A stretch of 34,702 nt of DNA from GCA-2699445 sp032127075 (GCA_032127075.1 JAQAZZ010000077.1:1-34702); one strand, 5' to 3'; shown: positions 7,189 through 17,678, counted from the stretch's first letter. Notes: generated by a model not told the origin, from the sequence alone. A program made the numbers and translations.

Positions 7189-9660
7189 ATGATGGCTCTG
7201 ATGCGCCGAAGCCAGCACCAAACCGGAACAGGTCGGGACCCCGAAGCCCCGCGGACTCAGTCCTGGCAACCTGTCGCGCCGGTGGTGATCGTCGCGCTCC
7301 TCGGCCTGCTACTCGCCGGAATCGCGTTCGAACTGCAGCGAGCGGACCTGGTGCGCAACGCGGAATCCACCGCCGATTCCGCTGCGGGCACCACGGCCGG
7401 CTACGCAAGCGAAACCTTCGCCGACTTCGGCGCAACCCTGCTCACCACGGTTTCGCTCTTCGACACCCTCGGCGACCCCACGGAGAAGCAGTTCACCGAC
7501 TTCACCGCCCCCGTATTGGCGCAGCGACCCGAGGTCAAGGCGATCCAGTACTCCGAGTGGGTGCCGCAGTCCCGCCGCCAAGACTTCGAACGGAGACTGG
7601 CGAGGGCGGGACGCGGTGAGTCGATCCAGGATCCGACCCCGCTGGGGTTGGTCACCGCCGCCGTGCGTCCCGAGTACGTGGCGATCCGCTACAACTCCCC
7701 CCGCGCCGGCAACGAGAGTGTGTACGGACTAGACATCACCTACCGCGACAACGCGCGGCAGGCGATCGAGGTCGCCCGGGAAACCGGAACGCCGCAGACC
7801 GGTGGGCGGATCCTTCTGGCGCAAGGGGACGGCACCGAAGCCGCGGTGACCCTGTACGCCCCCGTCTACGAGACCGCCGACCCGCCGACCGGTGCCGACC
7901 GCCGCAAACAGTTCCGCGGCATCGTCGGCATCGTCATGTTGCTCGACGGGATCAGCGGTGCGGAAACCGGGGATCTGGCCGATCTCGCGCTGTTGGATCC
8001 CGGCTACGGCAGCGACGCAGAGATCCTGTGGGCCTCCGACGGGGCCGAGGGGCTGTCGGCCGACGACCTGCAACAGTGGCCGGTCCATGAGACCGTCCGG
8101 GCGCCGGGACGCCCGCTGCTCATGGTGGCGCAGCCGTCGGAGCGGCTGCTGGGATCGCTGGGTTCGTGGCGCCCCTGGGCGCTGGCCGCCTCGGTACTGC
8201 TGCTGACGGTCCTGCTCACGGTGCTGACCTGGAAGTGGATGGATGCCCGGCACTACCGATCGATCGCCGATCAGTTGGATCTGGCCAGCCGCCGGCTGCA
8301 GTTCCTGGCTGAGCGGGACCCGCTGACGGGCCTGCCCCATCGGGAGGGGCTGCGCAAGTGGTACGCCGCCCAGCGGGAGGCGGACCCGGACCGGCCGATG
8401 GCGATGCTGTTCATCGACCTGGATGGTTTCAAGGACATCAACACGGCGTGGGGCCACCCCACCGGCGATGCCATTCTGCGAGCCGTCGCGGGCAACCTCG
8501 CCGACGAGTTCCTCACCGACGCCAGCATCGCCGTCCGGATGGGGGGTGACGAATTCATCGTCGTCTCGGATCTGCTTGCGGGCCCCGAGGGATCCGCGGA
8601 AACAGCCCAGTTGGCTCAGCGGGCGCTGGATGCCGTGAATCGGCCCATCCTCGTCGACGGTCGGGAGTTCCTCCTGACCGCATCCATGGGTATCGCCCTT
8701 GCACCGCTGGACGGCCGGGAACTGGAAGAGCTGCTGTCGCGGGCGGACCTCGCCGTGCGACGGGCCAAATCGGAGTCCCGCGGGGAGGCCCGCCGCTTCT
8801 CGGCCGAGATGTCCCACCGGGTGCTGGAACGGCAGCGCCTGATCACGGAACTGCGTCGCTCGGTGCGGGACCCCGACCAGGACTTCCTGCTCCGGTACCA
8901 GCCCCAGGTTGACATGCCGACCGGCAGGGTCGTGGGTCTGGAGGCGCTGCTGCGGTGGCGGCCGGACTCCCGGGAGCGTGCCTCCCCCGACGAGTTCATC
9001 CCCTTGGCGGAGCAGTCCGGCCTCATGGCCGCATTGGGCAAGTGGGTGTTGCGGCGCACTGCACGGCAGTACGCCGAATGGGTGGGGTCCGGGGCCGAAG
9101 TGCCACCCGTGTCAGTCAACGTCACCGCACAACAACTGCTCGCCGCCGAATTCCCGCACTTCCTTGCCGACCTCCTGCGAGAGACGCCGGAACTTCGCGG
9201 CAACCTGGAAATCGAGATCACCGAGGCCACCGCCATGGGTGGAGTGGAACTCGGGCGCTTGGCGGAGGTGCGCGGGGTCGGCGTGGAGATCGCGATCGAC
9301 GACTTCGGCACCGGGTTCAGTTCGTTGGCCCGGTTGACCGAGGTCCCCTCGCAACGGGTCAAGATCGACCAGCGCTTCATCGCCCACCTGACCGACTCCG
9401 TGGAAGCCCTCGAGGTGGTGCGGGCGATTGTCCGAATGGCAGAGGCCCTGCAGCTGGGAACCGTGGCCGAGGGAGTGGAAGATGCCATTCAGGCGCGCAT
9501 GTTGGCCGATGAGGGCGTTCGTGTGGTTCAGGGCTTTCTGTATTCCCGCCCCCTGCCCGCGTCGGACGTCGTCGGCGTGCTCCGCCCGGGGGTGTTCGGT
9601 GCGATGCCGAAACCGCCGGCCGGCCCGCCCGCCGGCGCAGTTGCCGGCCCACTGGGCTGA
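7189..9660 (+). CDS. CHASE-GGDEF-EAL cyclic-di-GMP turnover protein
   Basis: An 823-residue membrane sensor for making and/or breaking cyclic-di-GMP. A transmembrane segment (about 28-49) precedes an extracytoplasmic CHASE-type sensor domain (about 60-310, with IQYSEWVP and YAPVYE) and a second segment (about 325-347). The GGDEF cyclase domain keeps GGDEF at 452-456. The arginine of the usual RxxD inhibitory site is not present in its normal place. The EAL domain looks catalytically complete: EALLRW from residue 585, SVNVTAQQL, IEITEATAM, IDDFGTGFSS, VKIDQRF, TVAEGVE and QGFLYSRPL. The start is uncertain because the frame is open to 7021 inside the upstream gene; ATG 7189 (or 7192, 7201) fits the spacing. 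It is 91 bp after the DUF2510 gene. The net direction of activity cannot be told from sequence. Confidence 0.93.
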   Translation: MMALMRRSQHQTGTGRDPEAPRTQSWQPVAPVVIVALLGLLLAGIAFELQRADLVRNAESTADSAAGTTAGYASETFADFGATLLTTVSLFDTLGDPTEKQFTDFTAPVLAQRPEVKAIQYSEWVPQSRRQDFERRLARAGRGESIQDPTPLGLVTAAVRPEYVAIRYNSPRAGNESVYGLDITYRDNARQAIEVARETGTPQTGGRILLAQGDGTEAAVTLYAPVYETADPPTGADRRKQFRGIVGIVMLLDGISGAETGDLADLALLDPGYGSDAEILWASDGAEGLSADDLQQWPVHETVRAPGRPLLMVAQPSERLLGSLGSWRPWALAASVLLLTVLLTVLTWKWMDARHYRSIADQLDLASRRLQFLAERDPLTGLPHREGLRKWYAAQREADPDRPMAMLFIDLDGFKDINTAWGHPTGDAILRAVAGNLADEFLTDASIAVRMGGDEFIVVSDLLAGPEGSAETAQLAQRALDAVNRPILVDGREFLLTASMGIALAPLDGRELEELLSRADLAVRRAKSESRGEARRFSAEMSHRVLERQRLITELRRSVRDPDQDFLLRYQPQVDMPTGRVVGLEALLRWRPDSRERASPDEFIPLAEQSGLMAALGKWVLRRTARQYAEWVGSGAEVPPVSVNVTAQQLLAAEFPHFLADLLRETPELRGNLEIEITEATAMGGVELGRLAEVRGVGVEIAIDDFGTGFSSLARLTEVPSQRVKIDQRFIAHLTDSVEALEVVRAIVRMAEALQLGTVAEGVEDAIQARMLADEGVRVVQGFLYSRPLPASDVVGVLRPGVFGAMPKPPAGPPAGAVAGPLG

Positions 9661-9710
9661 ACCGACCACAGGGAAGCCGCGCGGGGCGACTGGGCGGCGA
9701 TCGACTCGCC

Positions 9711-9722
9711 TACACTGCGCAG

Positions 9723-9725
<3 letters not shown>
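9711..9725 (+). promoter_or_regulatory. -10 box for leaderless start of typA
   Basis: TACACT (9711-9716), six bases, then GTG 9723. The spacing predicts transcription starting at the first base of the GTG codon. No Shine-Dalgarno and no clear -35 are present. Confidence 0.6.
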
Positions 9726-11591
<1,866 letters not shown>

Positions 11592-12446
11592 CTATCCCAG
11601 CCGCAGGTCCCTGCGGTTGAACACCGCCACCCCGACGGCGGCGAACACGAGCGCCAACGCCAGGGGCAACAGAGCGTTCATTGCGTTGGGTGCTGTCACG
11701 ACGGGGTTGTCCCGCAGCAGCCAGTACCAGGGGGAGGCCCACCGGGCGCTTTCAAGGATCTCCGCGACCGACGACAACGCCTGCAGCAGGAAGCCGAGAA
11801 CCGCCACCGCCGCACCGACGGCGATCGCGAGGCCGCGGGAACCGCTGACGGCACCCACCGCGAACGACAGCGCGGAGATGACGAGCGCGAACAGGTACGA
11901 CTGGAGCCCGGCGCTCCACAGCGCCCACCACGGCAGCCCCTCATCCAGACCGAAGACCGGCGACACGGCCACGAGCATGAGGGTGGACACCACCGTGACC
12001 CACGCCACGACCAGCCACATCCCGAGGATCCGTTCCACGGCCAGCCGCACCCGGGTGACCGGGTTGGCCAGTGCCATCTCCAAAGTGCCGTCGGATTCTG
12101 AGCCCGCAACGATCCACGCGGCAAGTCCGATCCCCAGGATGAGCAGCACGATGGGGTACATGTTCGAGTACAGCTGGCTGGTCAGGTATCCCTCAGGACT
12201 GCCGATGCTGGCACCCGTCAGCCCGAAGGTCTCTTGAAGCCCTTCGGGCAGGCTTTCGATATAGGCGTCGAACTCGTCGCCGGTATCGCGGATCGACGGG
12301 TAGGCCGCGGCCATGATCAGGCTGAGCAGGGCCACGCCGAGCGACCAGAACATGATCGACCGGCGCCGATCGGTGATCATGCGCCAAGCGATGCTGCCGA
12401 AGGGTGTGTCCACCACGGCGGGTTCCGCCACGGTCTGCGTGGTCAT
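11592..12446 (-). CDS. ABC transporter permease (exporter type)
   Basis: A 284-residue membrane subunit of an ABC-2 class exporter. About six hydrophobic segments can be seen, including SIMFWSLGVALLSLIMAAAY, IVLLILGIGLAAWIVAG and LFALVISALSFAVGAVSGS. The ESDGTLEMALANPVTR stretch is typical of this exporter type. ATG 12446 has GGAGG seven bases upstream and overlaps the stop of the ATPase gene by 3 bp (ATGA), so the two are translationally coupled. The cargo is unknown; related systems export antibiotics, lipids or peptides. The gene ends immediately against the typA stop codon on the other strand. Confidence 0.88.
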   Translation of the reverse strand: MTTQTVAEPAVVDTPFGSIAWRMITDRRRSIMFWSLGVALLSLIMAAAYPSIRDTGDEFDAYIESLPEGLQETFGLTGASIGSPEGYLTSQLYSNMYPIVLLILGIGLAAWIVAGSESDGTLEMALANPVTRVRLAVERILGMWLVVAWVTVVSTLMLVAVSPVFGLDEGLPWWALWSAGLQSYLFALVISALSFAVGAVSGSRGLAIAVGAAVAVLGFLLQALSSVAEILESARWASPWYWLLRDNPVVTAPNAMNALLPLALALVFAAVGVAVFNRRDLRLG

Positions 12447-13342
12447 GGCTGCGCCTCCCGGCCACCGTCGTAGACGGTGTAGAAGATGTCGTCCAGCACC
12501 AGCGGATCGCTGCTGAGGTGCACCGCCCCCAGGTCGGACAGCCGACGCAGCACGCTGGGAAGATCGGCGTCGATGACGAGATCGGCGGTGTTGCCCCGTA
12601 CATGTGCCTCGGTGACAGCGGGAAGGTCGGCGAAGGCATCCGGTGCGATGTCGGCTGCGAACCTGATGTGCATCGACTGCTGGTTGGTGAGCTCCTGCAG
12701 ACCTGCAACGGTGTCTTCCACGACGAGTCTTCCACTGCGCAGGATCCCCACCCGGTCGGCGATCTCCTCCACTTCGAAGATCAAGTGGCTGCTGAACAAC
12801 ACTGCCGCACCCGAATCCCGGAATCCCGAGACGATCTGCAGCACCTCTCGCTGCTTCAGGGGGTCGAGGCCGCTCGTGGGCTCGTCCAGCACGAGGACGT
12901 CGGGCCGGTGCATCACCGCCTGCACAACTCCGACCTTCTGCCGGTTGCCCTTCGACAGCTCCCGGAACTCCCGTTCGGTGTCCAGTTCCAGCCGCTGGCA
13001 CAACCGGGTGACGTAGTCGGGGTCCACCCCGCCGCGCAGCCGCGCGTACCACTTCAACAGGCCGCCAACCGTCGCACGCGGGTCGATGCGCAAGTCGCCG
13101 GGCAGATATCCGATCCTGCGCCGGATCCCCGGATCGCGGGCGGATCCACCGAGAACCTGCGCGGAACCCGCACGCGCATTCAGGTAGCCGAGCAGGACGC
13201 GGATGGTTGTGGTCTTGCCGGCACCGTTCGGCCCGAGCAAGCCGTAGATCTCGCCCCCGGCCACGGTGAGGTCCACACCGTCCACGGCGCGCACAGCACC
13301 GAAATGCTTGTGCAGCTCGCGAATCTCTATCGCCTTGTCCAT
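12443..13342 (-). CDS. ABC transporter ATP-binding protein (exporter type)
   Basis: The 299-residue ATPase partner of the permease that overlaps its 3' end. It shows Walker A GPNGAGKTTT, a Q-loop region (RRRIGYLPGDLRIDP), Walker B VLVLDEPTSGLDP and the switch His in FSSHLIFEVEE. The signature is SKGNRQKV in place of the common LSGGQ, as often seen in ABC-2 exporter ATPases. The C-terminal 80 residues form the regulatory tail usual for this group. A GTG at 13363 is possible, but ATG 13342 is preferred because GGGAGG lies nine bases upstream. A TAGGGT hexamer (minus strand, 13403-13408) could be its -10. Confidence 0.92.
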   Translation of the reverse strand: MDKAIEIRELHKHFGAVRAVDGVDLTVAGGEIYGLLGPNGAGKTTTIRVLLGYLNARAGSAQVLGGSARDPGIRRRIGYLPGDLRIDPRATVGGLLKWYARLRGGVDPDYVTRLCQRLELDTEREFRELSKGNRQKVGVVQAVMHRPDVLVLDEPTSGLDPLKQREVLQIVSGFRDSGAAVLFSSHLIFEVEEIADRVGILRSGRLVVEDTVAGLQELTNQQSMHIRFAADIAPDAFADLPAVTEAHVRGNTADLVIDADLPSVLRRLSDLGAVHLSSDPLVLDDIFYTVYDGGREAQP

Positions 13343-13435
13343 CGCTGCGGACCTCCCGGCCACAGAAGCCGTACCGGACGTTGCGCCGCGGCCGACACTT
13401 CCACCCTAGTGGGCGCCCCGCCGGGTGGTTCGTCC

Positions 13436-13594
13436 TCATTGGCCCGCGGCGTCCTTGCTGAGGATGATTCCACCGAGGGAATCCACGAACTGCTCGATCA
13501 GCTCCAAGGTGAACGCATTGCGCTTCTCGGGCCGGTTGACACCGATCGACAGGACATGGCCGTCACGGGCGACCGTGACCAGCGGCTCAGGCAC
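13436..13594 (-). pseudogene. Truncated enoyl-CoA hydratase (crotonase) N-terminus
   Basis: A 52-residue frame starts at GTG 13594 behind a good GAGGAG site. Its first 30 or so residues read like the start of a crotonase: L-V-T-V-A-R-D-G-H-V-L-S-I, then VNRPEKRNAFTLELIEQ, which is the family's first strand and NRP-K-R-N-A block. The rest of the domain (oxyanion-hole G-x-G-D-F, catalytic Glu) is absent. After LIEQ the sequence changes to F-V-D-S-L-G-G-I-I-L-S-K-D-A-A-G-Q and stops. I see no continuation in other frames before the ABC ATPase. A TAGCCT hexamer upstream (13635-13640, minus strand) may be its -10. It is probably a deletion remnant that still has expression signals; a real micro-protein is possible. 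Confidence 0.6.
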
Positions 13595-13727
13595 GGCAAC
13601 TCCTCAAGATCCAAGATCGGTGTCGCGCGTCTCAAGGCTAGCCACATTCGCCGCGCCGCTGGCAGGGCAACGACAGATCTACGCGGCACCGCCGGGTGGT
13701 TCGAGGTGCAACCACCCACGAGATCGT

Positions 13728-13742
13728 TACGGTGGTGAGGTG
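13728..13742 (+). promoter_or_regulatory. -10 box for leaderless start of saccharopine-dehydrogenase-like gene
   Basis: TACGGT (13728-13733), six bases (GGTGAG), then GTG 13740. The spacing fits a leaderless start and fixes the start codon within a longer open frame that extends back to 13425. Confidence 0.55.
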
Positions 13743-15029
13743 CAGAACGGCCAAGACACCAGCCCGAGACCCACTCCGTCCGCGGGGACGCGCACACGAG
13801 CGCGCAAGAGCGCAGATCTCGTGCTGTACGGCGCGACCGGATTCACCGGGAAACTGGTGGCCGAGTACCTGGCCCGACATGCCCCGCCCAAGATGCGCAT
13901 CGCCATCGCCGGGCGCAACGAGGAGAAGCTCGCCTCAGTCCGCAGCAAACTCGGCGGCTCGGCCCATGACTGGCCGAGCATCGTGGCCGACTCCGGTGAC
14001 CCGCAGTCGCTGGAGCGTATGGCGGCGCAAGCCAAGGCTGTGGTGTCCACGGTCGGGCCGTTCCTCGATCACGGCATCGAGTTGGTGCGCGCCTGCGCCG
14101 AATCGGGCACCAACTATGCCGATATCACCGGCGAGGTGCTGTTCATGCGGGAAAGCATCGACCGTTTCGACGCCATCGCCCACAGCAACGGCGCCAAGAT
14201 CGTGCACTCCTGCGGTTTCGACAGCATCCCGAGCGATCTGGGTGTTCTCGTGCTGCACCTGGCCGCGAAGGAGCATGACGGCAAGGGCCACCTGACGGAT
14301 ACCCATTTCGTGGTGCGGCGCGCCCGCGGCGGTTTCAGCGGCGGCACGATCCGGTCCGGCCTCGCCGAGATGCAGCGCGCCAAGGCGGACAAGAATGCCC
14401 GCGACGTCCTCGCAGATCCATACTCCCTCAGCCCCGACCGGGCACAGGAGCCGCAGGCAGCCGCTGCGGGGGAAGGCTTCGGGGTGCACCACGACGATGT
14501 CCTAGGTGTCTGGGTCGGCCCCTTCGTGATGGCTTCCATCAACACTCGCGTCGTCCGCCGCAGCAACGCGCTTGCCGACTACCGCTACGGCCGCGAGTTC
14601 CGCTACGAAGAGGGCCTCGCCACGGGTCGCGGACCGGCTGGTCGGGCAGCCGCCGTAGCCCTCGCCGGCGGGACGGCCCTCGGCCGGGAGATCCTCGGAT
14701 TCGGACCCACCAGGCGGCTCGCCGAGAGGCTGCTGCCCGAAGCGGGGGAAGGGCCGGGCGAGCGCACCCGGGAGCAGGGCTTCTTCCACATCACATTGCA
14801 TGCGCGCACTGGGCAACGGGTCCTGTATCGGGCGACCGTGGCCGCCAAGGGCGACCCCGGATATGCGGCGACGAGCCTGATGCTGGGACAGTCGGGGATC
14901 ACTCTCGCGGGCGACAAGAGACGGCTGCCGCGGACAAGCGGGGTGCTCACGCCCGCCACCGCGATGGGTCTGCGGCTCGTCGAGAACCTCAAGACCGCCG
15001 GGATGACCATCACGGCGGAGAAGGTATGA
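13740..15029 (+). CDS. Saccharopine dehydrogenase-like oxidoreductase (trans-acting enoyl reductase family)
   Basis: A 429-residue NAD(P)-binding protein with the N-terminal motif VLYGATGFTGKLVAEYLARH and IAGRNEEKL. CGFDSIPSDLGVLVLH is typical of the saccharopine-dehydrogenase-like family. In mycobacteria, members include trans-acting enoyl reductases of lipid synthesis (Rv2449c, Rv2953). It is probably not a lysine-pathway enzyme; action on a lipid intermediate is inferred from family only. The open frame extends back to 13425, but the first hundred codons lack homology-like features. The start GTG 13740 lies six bases after a -10 box. It overlaps the pterin dehydratase gene by 4 bp (ATGA), so the two are co-translated. 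Confidence 0.87.
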   Translation: MQNGQDTSPRPTPSAGTRTRARKSADLVLYGATGFTGKLVAEYLARHAPPKMRIAIAGRNEEKLASVRSKLGGSAHDWPSIVADSGDPQSLERMAAQAKAVVSTVGPFLDHGIELVRACAESGTNYADITGEVLFMRESIDRFDAIAHSNGAKIVHSCGFDSIPSDLGVLVLHLAAKEHDGKGHLTDTHFVVRRARGGFSGGTIRSGLAEMQRAKADKNARDVLADPYSLSPDRAQEPQAAAAGEGFGVHHDDVLGVWVGPFVMASINTRVVRRSNALADYRYGREFRYEEGLATGRGPAGRAAAVALAGGTALGREILGFGPTRRLAERLLPEAGEGPGERTREQGFFHITLHARTGQRVLYRATVAAKGDPGYAATSLMLGQSGITLAGDKRRLPRTSGVLTPATAMGLRLVENLKTAGMTITAEKV

Positions 15030-15319
15030 CCATGGAATTGCTGACTCAGGAGGAACTGGCCGCGGGCTTGTTCGAACTTCAGGGGTGGGAGGGCGACGCC
15101 CTCGGGTTGCGGCGGACCTTCGAGTGCGCGAGTTTCCCTCGGGCCATCGAGGTTGTGGGCCAGGTTGCGGTGATCGCCGAGGAGATGGACCACCATCCCG
15201 ACATCGACATCCGCTGGCGCACCCTGGTCTTCGCCGTGAGCACCCACTCCGCTGGCGGCGTCACGGCGGCCGACATCGACTTGGCCCGCCGGATCGACGA
15301 GGTCCTCGGCGAGGGATAG
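15026..15319 (+). CDS. Pterin-4a-carbinolamine dehydratase
   Basis: A 97-residue protein with the complete family signature E-E-M-D-H-H-P-D-I-D, V-F-A-V-S-T-H-S-A-G-G-V-T-x-x-D-I-D-L-A. The paired His and the later His are the catalytic residues. The family dehydrates 4a-hydroxytetrahydropterins to regenerate the pterin cofactor; some bacterial members also act as assembly or regulatory factors. No aromatic amino-acid hydroxylase gene is in the window, so its role here is open. It is notable that folE and folP occur in the same region. The start overlaps the previous stop by 4 bp; ATG 15032 is an alternative start two codons in. Confidence 0.92.
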   Translation: MTMELLTQEELAAGLFELQGWEGDALGLRRTFECASFPRAIEVVGQVAVIAEEMDHHPDIDIRWRTLVFAVSTHSAGGVTAADIDLARRIDEVLGEG

Positions 15320-15349
15320 CGGCTCCGCAGGGTCGCGTTCGGCGGGGCA

Positions 15350-15355
15350 TAGGGT
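15350..15355 (+). promoter_or_regulatory. Possible -10 box ahead of acyl-CoA dehydrogenase
   Basis: TAGGGT at 15350-15355, 26 bases before ATG 15382. It would give a short 5'UTR carrying the GCGAAGG ribosome site. No clear -35. Confidence 0.35.
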
Positions 15356-15381
15356 GGGGACGAACCCGAGCGAAGGTTGAC

Positions 15382-16602
15382 ATGGACTTCGAGCACTCCG
15401 AGCGCGCGCGCGACTACATGAGTCGCGCGGCGGCCTTCATCGACGAGCAGATCCGCCCCGCGGAAACCGACTACGCCCGCCTGCTTCCCTCCGACGAGGC
15501 GGCTGCTATCGCAGTCGTGGATCGCCTGAAGGAGAGCGCCCGCGATGCCGGGCTGTGGAATCTCTTCCTTCCCGACGACAGGTTCGGCGCGGGCCTGTCG
15601 AACGTCGACTACGCCCCGGTGGCCGAACTGACCGGCCGTGCGATGCCCCTGGCTCCGGAGGTCTTCAACTGCAACGCCCCCGACACCGGCAACGCCGAGG
15701 TGCTGGCCCATTTCGGCAGCGAGGATCAGCAGCAGCGCTGGCTGGAGCCGTTGCTGGCGGGTGAGATCCGTTCGGCCTTCTGCATGACCGAGCCGGCGGT
15801 GGCATCGTCGGACGCCAGCAATATGGCCGCCACCGCTGTGGTTGCAGGCGATGAGGTGATCATCAACGGCACCAAGTGGTGGACCACTGGCATCGGGCAT
15901 CCACGGTGCCGTTTCATCATCTTCATGGGCCTGACGGACCCGGACGCCCACAAGTACCGGCGGCATTCGATGGTCCTGGTCCCCACGGACACCCCGGGGG
16001 TCGAGGTCACCCGGCTGCTGCCGGTGTTCGGCATGTACGACGAGCCCTACGGCCACGGCGAAGTGCGGTTCACCGACGTGCGGCTTCCGTTGGATGCGTT
16101 CATCGGCGGCCCCGGTCGCGGCTTCGAGATAGCGCAAGGACGGTTGGGCCCGGGGCGGGTGCACCACTGCATGCGGCTGATCGGCATGGCCGAGGAGGCG
16201 CTGCGCCTGGCGTGCGAGCGGGCGGCCGGGCGGCATGCCTTCGGAAAGCCGCTGGCGAACCTGGGCGGCAACCGGGAGCGCATCGCCGAGGCTCGGCTGG
16301 CGATCGACCAGGCCCGGCTGCTGGTGCTCAAGACGGCCTGGCTGCTCGACGAACACGGTTTGGCGGGCGCCAGGTCGGAGGTGTCCGCGATCAAGGCCGT
16401 TGTCCCGCGCATGGCCGCCAACGTCATCGACATGGCGATCCAGCTGCACGGCGGCGCGGGGCTCAGCGACGACTTCCCCCTGGCGGCCGCCTACGCCGCC
16501 GCGCGATCGCTGCGGCTGGCCGACGGCCCCGACGAGGTACACCTCGGCATGATCGCCCGCGAGGAGTTGCGGCCCTACTTCGCCGGCGGAGCCGCAGGGT
16601 GA
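15382..16602 (+). CDS. Acyl-CoA dehydrogenase (ACAD10/11-like)
   Basis: A 406-residue flavoprotein dehydrogenase. It has FCMTEPAVASSDASN (FAD/substrate loop), INGTKWWTTG, GRGFEIAQGRLGPGRVHHCMR and the C-terminal IQLHGGAGLSDDFPLA. The final LADGPDEVH-L motif, with the D-G-P-D-E-V-H ending, is characteristic of the ACAD10/ACAD11 branch rather than of short- or medium-chain enzymes. A GCGAAGG site lies upstream of ATG 15382. Its stop overlaps the start of a phosphotransferase gene (GTGA). In eukaryotic ACAD10/11 these two activities are fused in one protein, which supports a joint function. The substrate is inferred, not shown. Confidence 0.92.
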   Translation: MDFEHSERARDYMSRAAAFIDEQIRPAETDYARLLPSDEAAAIAVVDRLKESARDAGLWNLFLPDDRFGAGLSNVDYAPVAELTGRAMPLAPEVFNCNAPDTGNAEVLAHFGSEDQQQRWLEPLLAGEIRSAFCMTEPAVASSDASNMAATAVVAGDEVIINGTKWWTTGIGHPRCRFIIFMGLTDPDAHKYRRHSMVLVPTDTPGVEVTRLLPVFGMYDEPYGHGEVRFTDVRLPLDAFIGGPGRGFEIAQGRLGPGRVHHCMRLIGMAEEALRLACERAAGRHAFGKPLANLGGNRERIAEARLAIDQARLLVLKTAWLLDEHGLAGARSEVSAIKAVVPRMAANVIDMAIQLHGGAGLSDDFPLAAAYAAARSLRLADGPDEVHLGMIAREELRPYFAGGAAG

Positions 16603-17678
16603 GCAGTCGGGCTGGGGCGAAGGGGTTCGCGGACGGCCCCGGGGAGTTGCGGGGCGAGGACTCCTTCGATGTCGCTGCCGTGGACTCCTGGTTGCGCGGG
16701 CAGCTCACCGACCTGCCGGAGTCCCTTCCCGAGGTGCGCCAGTTCCCAGGTGGCGCCTCCAACCTCACCTACGCGTTGGACTACCCGGGGCGGAGTCTGA
16801 TCCTGCGGCGGCCGCCTCTCGGCACCAAGGCCAGGTCCGCCCACGACATGGGGCGGGAGTTCACCGTCCAGCAGCGACTCAGACCGGTGTTCCCGCTCGT
16901 GCCCCACGTCTTTGCGCTGTGCACCGACGAGGGTGTCCTCGGCAGCAACTTCTATGTCATGGAGCGGTTGCCGGGGGTGATCCTGCGCCGCGACCCGCCC
17001 GCCGGTATGACGATAACGACCTCGGCCGCGCGGCGGCTGACCGAGTCGGCGGTTGACGTGCTGGTACGGCTGCACAGCGTCGACGTCGATGCGGCGGGAC
17101 TGGCTGGGATCGGCCGAGGACCGGGATACGTCGCCCGGCAGATCGCTGGATGGTCCCAGCGGTACCGGGCGGCACGCACCGACAACGTCCCCGACTTCGA
17201 GGCGGTCATGGCTTGGCTGGACACCACCAAGCCCGACGATGTGGCCTCATGCCTCATCCACGGCGACTACCGGTTGGACAATCTGGTGCTGGATCCGCGG
17301 GACCTCACCATCACCGGGGTGCTCGACTGGGAGATGGCGACCGTGGGCGATCCGATGATGGACCTGGGCAACGCGATGGCCTACTGGGTGCAGGCCGACG
17401 ATGACGACGGCATGCAGCTGGCCCGCCGCCAGCCGACCAACCTGCCGGGCATGCTCACCCGCAACCAGTTCGTGGACCGATACTGCACGGCGATGGGCCT
17501 GTCGTCGGACCGCTGGACCTTCTACGAGGTCTACGGTCTGTTCCGGCTGGCCGTGATCGTCCAGCAGATCTACTACCGGTATCACCACGGACAGACCACC
17601 AACGCGGCGTTCGCCGGCTTCTGGCAGTACACGCACTACCTCGAGCAGCGGTGTACGGCGTTGCTCGCACGCGCCTGA
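16599..17678 (+). CDS. Aminoglycoside-phosphotransferase-fold kinase (ACAD10/11 kinase-like)
   Basis: A 359-residue small-molecule kinase of the APH/choline-kinase fold. The nucleotide-binding N-lobe has FPGGASNLTYAL and LILRRPP (the Lys/Arg strand). The catalytic loop is LIHGDYRLDNLVL (H-G-D-x-x-x-x-N), and LDWEMATVGDPMMDLG supplies the metal-binding Asp. This set, with GDYRLDN and WEMATVGDP, is the pattern of the kinase domain of ACAD10/11 and of its bacterial stand-alone relatives, not of antibiotic-resistance enzymes. GTG 16599 overlaps the acyl-CoA dehydrogenase stop by 4 bp and has GGCGGAG upstream. It probably phosphorylates a hydroxyacyl substrate for the neighbouring dehydrogenase. 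Confidence 0.9.
   Translation: MSSRAGAKGFADGPGELRGEDSFDVAAVDSWLRGQLTDLPESLPEVRQFPGGASNLTYALDYPGRSLILRRPPLGTKARSAHDMGREFTVQQRLRPVFPLVPHVFALCTDEGVLGSNFYVMERLPGVILRRDPPAGMTITTSAARRLTESAVDVLVRLHSVDVDAAGLAGIGRGPGYVARQIAGWSQRYRAARTDNVPDFEAVMAWLDTTKPDDVASCLIHGDYRLDNLVLDPRDLTITGVLDWEMATVGDPMMDLGNAMAYWVQADDDDGMQLARRQPTNLPGMLTRNQFVDRYCTAMGLSSDRWTFYEVYGLFRLAVIVQQIYYRYHHGQTTNAAFAGFWQYTHYLEQRCTALLARA

Noticed and set aside
7729..8817. 362-residue minus-strand frame opposite the GGDEF-EAL gene
   Set aside because: No recognisable motif; it lies wholly within a verified gene on the other strand.
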